Position numbers and translations under genes: made by a program. This document shows, in pieces, positions 59,651-64,000 of a stretch of DNA of 64,000 nt. The notes beneath the pieces were generated by a model. The model saw nothing but the letters and a program-made list of their open reading frames with translations, ran no database searches and was not told the DNA's origin. How positions within the stretch are numbered: position 1 is the first letter of the stretch; the number at the start of each line of letters is the position of its first letter. The stretch is from Lacticaseibacillus suilingensis (lineage in GTDB: Bacteria; Bacillota; Bacilli; Lactobacillales; Lactobacillaceae): positions 1-64,000 of the forward strand of contig NZ_BOLV01000007.1 of NCBI RefSeq assembly GCF_016861845.1, written 5' to 3'.

Positions 59651-59903
59651 CCAGGCTGCTGAGAACGACCGCTTTTAGCCGGATGGGTAGCCTAGCTAAA
59701 GGTCTTGTCGGTGTCCTTTACCGACAAGACCTTTAGCGTAGCTAGCCACTCCGGCGTTGGTCGTTCGGAGCGCAACTCCAGGCTGCGAAGGTCGGCGGGC
59801 TTAGCCGGATGATTAGCCTAGCGTCAAGCATTGCCGTCGCACTCTGACGGCGAGGATTGATGCGTAGCTAGCCACTCCGGCGTTGGTCGTTCGGAGCGCA
59901 ACT
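59651..59903 (+). repeat. Intergenic palindromic repeats, copy 4 (two full units)
   Basis: Two tandem units of about 125 bp. Each reads CCAGGCTGC..., TTAGCCGGATG(G/A)(G/T)TAGCC, a central hairpin, GCGTAGCTAGCCACTCCGG, and GTTGGTCGTTCGGAGCGCAA. Central hairpins differ: TAAAGGTCTTGTCGGT paired with ACCGACAAGACCTTTA in the first, GTCAAG-CA-TTGCCGTC with GACGGCGAGGATTGAT in the second. Confidence 0.88.
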
Positions 59904-59950
59904 ACGGTAAAAAGCAATAAATCATAGGCGCCCGGCCAGGCCAGCTTCCG

Positions 59951-60072
59951 CAGCCAGGGGCTGGAACGTGGTGGCCAGCGCTTTGAGCCTTGCTACGCAA
60001 GTCTCAAAGTCGCGGCTTGTTCTAAGCCAGCAGAAAACACTGGCTAAGAACAATTTCACCACTGAGCCCCTG
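59951..60072. repeat. Branched inverted-repeat element upstream of xerD's 3' end
   Basis: Outer stems CAGGGGCT/AGCCCCTG (59955-59962, 60065-60072) and GTGGTG/CACCAC enclose two hairpins: CTTTGAG-C-CTTGC-TAC-GCAAG-T-CTCAAAG (59981-60009) and a 14-bp stem TTGTTCTAAGCCAG with CTGGCTAAGAACAA (60017-60053, one mismatch). Together a three-way junction of 120 nt. With copy 4 this accounts for most of the 645-bp gap 59567-60211; the last 140 bp before xerD show nothing clear. Confidence 0.6.
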
Positions 60073-60211
60073 CCTGCTCCAGCTGTCCTGCCCTACAGTA
60101 GTCGTTTCTTGTTAGATTGGACTTACTCAAAGCCCCAGCACAGGACCTAACGCTCCTCATTGCAAAGTAGCAAGACGCTCTAAATAGATAGACAATTGCG
60201 AAGCGCTCCAC

Positions 60212-61120
60212 CTACCCTCGAGGGTGTGTATCGTGATAGACCTTCATGATCTTCTTATTACTCAAATGCGTGTAAATCTGCGTTGTGCTGATGTCAGCGT
60301 GGCCGAGGAGTTCTTGCACGACTCGCAAGTCCGCTCCGTTTTCGAGAAGATTGGTGGCAAAGCTGTGGCGCAGGGTGTGCGGGGTGACGTCCTTTTCGAT
60401 GCCTAAGGCTTGAATATACGCTTTGAGGTTTTTCCAGATACCTTGCCGCGTCAGCTGGCGGCCGTGAAAATTGACGAACACGACGGCTGGCGGCGTTTTT
60501 TTGATCAAGGCCGGGCGACTGGTTTGCAGGTACTGATTGACCCAGTCAACTGCTTGCGGCGACACAGGCACGATGCGCTGCTTGTCGCCTTTCCCCGTCA
60601 CTTCCAGCAGGTTAAGCGAGAGGTGCATTTGATCCAAGCGCAGGTTCACTAGCTCCGACACCCGCAGGCCGGTGGCATACATCAGCTCAAACATGGCCCG
60701 ATCGCGCAGTCCCAGCGGTTGGGTGATATCCGGTGCCGCCATTAAGGCATCAATTTCCGGTCCCGACAAGGTGGCTGGTAAATGCTGGGCAGGCTTGGGT
60801 GAGGCAACCATGGTCATGGGGTCACTGCTGATGACAGTTTCGCGCAACAAGTAGCGATAGAACTTGCGCAAAGCGGAAATCATCCGGCTCACTGAAGTGG
60901 CGGCTTTGGCGTCACTTTGCGTTGCCAAAAAAGCCTGAATCGACTCAAGCGATTCAGGAAAGCCAGTGGCATCAATGGTGTCAAGCCAGTCAGCGAATTC
61001 ATTCAGATCCTGGCGATAGCTGGTTTGCGTGGTTTTGGCGAGGCCGCGTTCAACATCCAGATAATGGACAAAGTCACCAATTTGGTCGGCCATGGCCTGA
61101 CGCTTTTTACTGCTGGTCAT
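60212..61120 (-). CDS. xerD: Tyrosine recombinase XerD
   Basis: The partner of XerC in chromosome dimer resolution. The 302-aa protein has catalytic Arg153, Lys177, His248, Arg251, His274 and Tyr283 (TQIYTHL), and GLAKTTQTSYRQDLNEFADWL at the N-terminus. The frame starts at 61120 inside the end of cvfB, with a distant GGGGTGA; ATG at 61093 is an alternative that shortens the protein by nine residues. The cvfB-xerD order near pyk is the usual XerD locus in lactobacilli. Confidence 0.93.
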   Translation of the reverse strand: MTSSKKRQAMADQIGDFVHYLDVERGLAKTTQTSYRQDLNEFADWLDTIDATGFPESLESIQAFLATQSDAKAATSVSRMISALRKFYRYLLRETVISSDPMTMVASPKPAQHLPATLSGPEIDALMAAPDITQPLGLRDRAMFELMYATGLRVSELVNLRLDQMHLSLNLLEVTGKGDKQRIVPVSPQAVDWVNQYLQTSRPALIKKTPPAVVFVNFHGRQLTRQGIWKNLKAYIQALGIEKDVTPHTLRHSFATNLLENGADLRVVQELLGHADISTTQIYTHLSNKKIMKVYHDTHPRG

Positions 61121-61970
61121 TCCGCTTGGTCACCCCATTTTGCTGCGTGATCAATTTGGCTTTGAGCAGGTGCCCCAGCGCACGCTTAAAGGCCCCTTTG
61201 CTGATGCCAAACGCAGCTTTAATCGCTTCAGGATCACTTTTATCCGTGTAAGGGATACTGCGGCTAGGATCATGATCGATGACCGCCAAAATCATCGCCG
61301 CGTCGTCATCGATTTCTTCAAAGGCCCGCGGCTTCAGCGAGAGATTTAAGCTACCATCATCTCGCACACCAATGACGCGGCCGTGCACCACTTCCCCGAG
61401 CCGCGGTTCAGTTTGTCGTTCGCTGGGGTGAATAAAGCCCAGATAGTAATCTGACGTGATGACATGCGTGCCCGCCAGTTTCAAGCGGTACACCGTCGCC
61501 GTCACATCGGCGTTCATCATTGTGGGCTTGGCCTGATTGGCAATGGCTTGAAACATCGTCTCATCTGCCAAATCCGCCCAGAGGCGATGCTTTTTATCAA
61601 TGCGCATCGCCACCATCAGCCGGTCGCCTTTGGCTGGCCACAGCCGCGCCAGTTCTGGCAGCTGGTCCAAGGACAGCACCAGATCTTTGTCCGGCAGCCC
61701 GATGTCCAAGAAGACGCCGAGGTCCTTACGCACCTGGACGACGGTGGCAAAGGCATAGTGATCATAGCCAATGGTCGGAATTTTGGTTGTCAGCCGCGCC
61801 GTCTCATTTTTGTTTTCATACGCAAAACCGTGCACTGTAGCGCCGGTGGCCGGCACTGTCTCAAATTCGGTTTGGTCGATGGCTAAGGTCACGCCGTCGT
61901 ATTGGGCGAAGACTTGGGTGTCATTCGTATCTGAAACCGTCGCGTCAATGATTTGACCGTTAAAGTTCAT
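61107..61970 (-). CDS. cvfB: CvfB family S1 RNA-binding protein
   Basis: A cytoplasmic RNA-binding protein of 287 aa, a family called conserved virulence factor B in Staphylococcus and YitL in Bacillus. It has S1-like barrels (HYAFATVVQVRKDLGVFLDIGLPDKDLVL at about 71-100; GEVVHGRVIGVRDDGSLNLSL at about 195) and a C-terminal winged helix (DPEAIKAAFGISKGAFKRALGHLLK). ATG at 61970 with AGGAGG. Overlaps xerD by 14 bp. Confidence 0.92.
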   Translation of the reverse strand: MNFNGQIIDATVSDTNDTQVFAQYDGVTLAIDQTEFETVPATGATVHGFAYENKNETARLTTKIPTIGYDHYAFATVVQVRKDLGVFLDIGLPDKDLVLSLDQLPELARLWPAKGDRLMVAMRIDKKHRLWADLADETMFQAIANQAKPTMMNADVTATVYRLKLAGTHVITSDYYLGFIHPSERQTEPRLGEVVHGRVIGVRDDGSLNLSLKPRAFEEIDDDAAMILAVIDHDPSRSIPYTDKSDPEAIKAAFGISKGAFKRALGHLLKAKLITQQNGVTKRNDQQ

Positions 61971-61979
61971 GATTGCCTC

Positions 61980-62441
61980 CTAATGTGTGGGCACTAAATT
62001 AAACACTGTTAAAATCACGTAGGTCATGCCACTTGCGATCACTGGGCCAGCGGCGATGCCTTTGAGGAACACAACGCCGACAATGGTGCCGAACACCAAG
62101 GCGACGGTCATTTCCGGGCTCTGGGCAAGCAACCCGACCCCTTTGCTGGATAGCACCGCCACCAAAATGCCCATGGCAATGGCAATCCACCCAGCGGGGC
62201 TTTTGACCACCTGCACCAGCTCCTTGAAGCCAATTTCACCGGTGGCAATCGGCACCATGATGGCAGCCGAAATAATGGTCACCCCCCAGTTGATGCCTTG
62301 CGCCTGAATGGTTTTCAAAAGCGGCTGAAAGGCTGGAATCAGTTTGATCACCATCACAAACCCGACCCCGATCAGCAGCGCTTTGTTTTTCGCCACGGCG
62401 GCGATCGCCAAGATGGCGGTTAAAAATGCCCAGCTTTCCAT
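61980..62441 (-). CDS. UPF0756 (DUF441) membrane protein
   Basis: A 153-aa integral membrane protein with four predicted segments and the DUF441 pattern: [73 protein letters not shown] and [24 protein letters not shown]. Function unknown. ATG at 62441 with AGGAGG. It follows pyk across the pyk terminator and precedes cvfB by 10 bp. Confidence 0.92.
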   Translation of the reverse strand: MESWAFLTAILAIAAVAKNKALLIGVGFVMVIKLIPAFQPLLKTIQAQGINWGVTIISAAIMVPIATGEIGFKELVQVVKSPAGWIAIAMGILVAVLSSKGVGLLAQSPEMTVALVFGTIVGVVFLKGIAAGPVIASGMTYVILTVFNLVPTH

Positions 62442-62514
62442 AATGACCTCCTGCATTTGTTCTGTTTCTACTTTACGCGAGTTCACAGCAAAAGTCACCC
62501 ACCACCAGCGCACC

Positions 62515-62547
62515 AAAAAAGCCGAGCCAGCAAATGCTGACCCGACT
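62515..62547 (-). terminator. Intrinsic terminator after pyk
   Basis: AGTCGGGTCAGCA pairs with TGCTGGCTCGGCT (three G-U pairs) and is followed by six T on the minus strand, 24 bp past the stop. Confidence 0.88.
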
Positions 62548-62570
62548 TTCATGCTTGCCATCACAAGTGA

Positions 62571-64000
62571 TTACAGCGTGTTGGTAGCACCTTTGTAGAC
62601 GATCCCACGACGGGAGTCAACGGTGATGACCTGACCATCGGTAATGGCCTTCAGGGCATCTTCAGCGCCAACAACAACCGGAATACCCATGGCAATCCCA
62701 ACCACAGCAGCGTGGCTGGTTAAGCCGCCATTTTCAACGACCAAGGCCGAAGCCTTTTCGATGGCTGGCAGGTAATCCTTATCCGTGGTCTTAACGACCA
62801 GGATGTCACCCTTTTGCATCTTAGCAGCAGCTTCATCAGCGCTGTTAGCCAAGACGGCTTTACCAACGACAGCTTCGTCGCCAACCCCAGAGCCTTGAAC
62901 CAGCTTGGAGCCGATGAGTTGAACCTTCATGACGTTGGTGGTGCCACTTTCACCAACCGGCACGCCGGCGGTGATCAAGATCAAGTCGCCTTCCTCAGCA
63001 AAGCCGAGTTCTTGCGCCTTCTTGGTGGCCAAGTCGAACATTTCGTCAGTGCTGTTTGGACGATCAGCCACGATTGGGAAGACGCCGCGGTTGATGGTCA
63101 AGCCGCGCTGGGTCTTTTCGTCGAAGGTGATGGCCAAAATGTCAGCATCTGGGCGGTACTTGGAGATCATACGCGCGGTGTAGCCAGAGTTGGTCGCAGC
63201 GACAATGGTCTTCACGCCCAGCTTCTTGGCGGTACGAGCAACTGCCACCCCAACGGATTCAGTCACAGAAGCGTTGGCGTAGTCGCGTTCAGCGTAGCCG
63301 CCTTCTTTGGTGATCTGGTCTTCGATGTAAGCATCGATCCGCGCCATAGCAGCAACGGATTCAACTGGGTATTCACCGTTAGCGGATTCACCAGACAGCA
63401 TCGTCGCGTCGGTACCGTCAAAGACCGCGTTAGCCACGTCATTGACTTCAGCCCGCGTTGGGCGTGGGTTTTCCTGCATGGAATCCAGCATCTGGGTCGC
63501 AGTGATGACTGGCTTACCAGCATCGTTGCACTTGCGGATCAAAGTCTTCTGAACGATTGGCACATGTTCAAATGGAATTTCGACACCCATGTCGCCACGA
63601 GCAACCATCAAACCATCGGAAACCTTCAGGATATCGTCAAAGTTGTCGATACCTTCTTGGGATTCGATCTTCGGGTAGATCTGAACGTTCAGGGCGTTCT
63701 TTTCTTCGAGCAATTCGCGAATGTCCATCACGTCCTGAGGCTTACGAACGAAGGAAGCAGCAATGAAGTTGATTCCATTGTCCAAGCCGAAACGAATGTC
63801 ATCGGCGTCTTTTTCGGTAATCCCTGGCAGGTTGATAGAAACACCAGGGGCGTTGACGCCTTTACGGCTGCCCAAGACACCGTCGTTTTGCACGGTGCAG
63901 ACCAGTTCGCGGTTGGCTTCGTCCTTTTCGGTGATCAAAACATCAATCAAACCATCGTCGAACAGCACATGGCCGCCAACGTGGGTATCGTCATACAAAC
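62571..64000 (-). CDS. pyk: Pyruvate kinase (C-terminal part)
   Basis: Makes pyruvate and ATP from phosphoenolpyruvate. The gene is cut by the right edge, so the first roughly 110 residues are missing; 476 codons are visible. The TIM-barrel is recognisable by NFIAASFVRKPQDV, KIESQEGIDNFDDIL, MVARGDMGVEIPFEHVPIVQK and TATQMLDSMQENPRPTRAE. After the regulatory C domain there is the extra PEP-utiliser-like domain of Firmicutes enzymes (KGDILVVKTTDKDYLPAIEKA...GGLTSHAAVVGIAMGIPVVVG). Confidence 0.96.
   Translation of the reverse strand, partial: LYDDTHVGGHVLFDDGLIDVLITEKDEANRELVCTVQNDGVLGSRKGVNAPGVSINLPGITEKDADDIRFGLDNGINFIAASFVRKPQDVMDIRELLEEKNALNVQIYPKIESQEGIDNFDDILKVSDGLMVARGDMGVEIPFEHVPIVQKTLIRKCNDAGKPVITATQMLDSMQENPRPTRAEVNDVANAVFDGTDATMLSGESANGEYPVESVAAMARIDAYIEDQITKEGGYAERDYANASVTESVGVAVARTAKKLGVKTIVAATNSGYTARMISKYRPDADILAITFDEKTQRGLTINRGVFPIVADRPNSTDEMFDLATKKAQELGFAEEGDLILITAGVPVGESGTTNVMKVQLIGSKLVQGSGVGDEAVVGKAVLANSADEAAAKMQKGDILVVKTTDKDYLPAIEKASALVVENGGLTSHAAVVGIAMGIPVVVGAEDALKAITDGQVITVDSRRGIVYKGATNTL

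Noticed and set aside
59651-59903. CRISPR-like array
   Set aside because: Only two units of about 125 bp, internally palindromic, no regular spacers and no cas genes.
59951-60072. tRNA or tmRNA gene
   Set aside because: The fold has stems but no T-loop, anticodon arm proportions or CCA-like acceptor end.

Overview
The window looks like a chromosomal segment of a lactic acid bacterium of the Lactobacillaceae, most likely of the Lacticaseibacillus (L. casei) type. This is an inference from the protein sequences, the strong AGGAGG Shine-Dalgarno sites, the moderately high GC for a lactobacillus, and the gene order (parE-parC beside plsY; rbgA-rnhB-dprA-topA-trmFO-xerC-hslV-hslU; rpsA-cmk-LysM-recQ-ypbB with divergent ferredoxin; rluB-scpB-scpA-ribT; pyk-UPF0756-cvfB-xerD). 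I see no phage, insertion sequence, CRISPR array, rRNA or tRNA.

Layout. 0-7 kb: M42 aminopeptidase, manganese pyrophosphatase, a LysR regulator and the pyruvate formate-lyase pair pflB/pflA. 7-13.6 kb: topoisomerase IV (parE, parC), divergent plsY and a LacX/GalM-like epimerase. 13.7-23 kb: a run of conserved minus-strand housekeeping genes (hslUV protease, xerC, trmFO, topA, dprA, rnhB, rbgA). 23-34 kb: an accessory stretch of lineage-specific genes: a small membrane protein, a lipoprotein and a NERD protein on the plus strand; a 510-aa protein I do not recognise; a double-length Rgg-like regulator; further unknown, NUDIX and lipoprotein genes on the minus strand. 34-49 kb: a MATE exporter, an S41 protease with yozE and msrA, ypmS/ypmR-like genes, degV, hemolysin III, the ABC-F/thyA/folA operon, cca, yitT, a TPR protein and HU. 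49-64 kb: der, rpsA, cmk, a LysM protein, recQ/ypbB, ferredoxin, an FMN-riboswitch-controlled ribU, rluB/scpB/scpA/ribT, xerD, cvfB, a UPF0756 protein and the 3' part of pyk.

Main observation. Two accessory transcription units carry what appears to be the same structured leader RNA. One unit is the plus-strand membrane protein-lipoprotein-NERD operon near 23.5 kb; the other is the minus-strand 510-aa gene near 27.9 kb. Each leader has a 14-bp palindrome, exactly 22 nt, an identical 15-nt core (GGAGTTGCATATTCG) folding into an apical hairpin, and an outer stem made from the palindrome arm that ends in a U-tract just before the gene. This is the architecture of a transcription attenuator, and I cannot match it to a known riboswitch. 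The double Rgg gene, divergent from the 510-aa gene across overlapping palindromes, is the obvious candidate regulator nearby.

Other structure outside genes: a family of intergenic, imperfectly palindromic repeats at four loci (4.3, 11.7, 18.2 and 59.8 kb) whose central hairpins vary in sequence but stay paired; two branched intergenic elements (23.2 and 60.0 kb); a CIRCE-like heat-shock operator upstream of hslV; and many intrinsic terminators and promoters that define the transcription units. Functional calls for housekeeping genes are confident; those for the accessory region are mostly descriptive.
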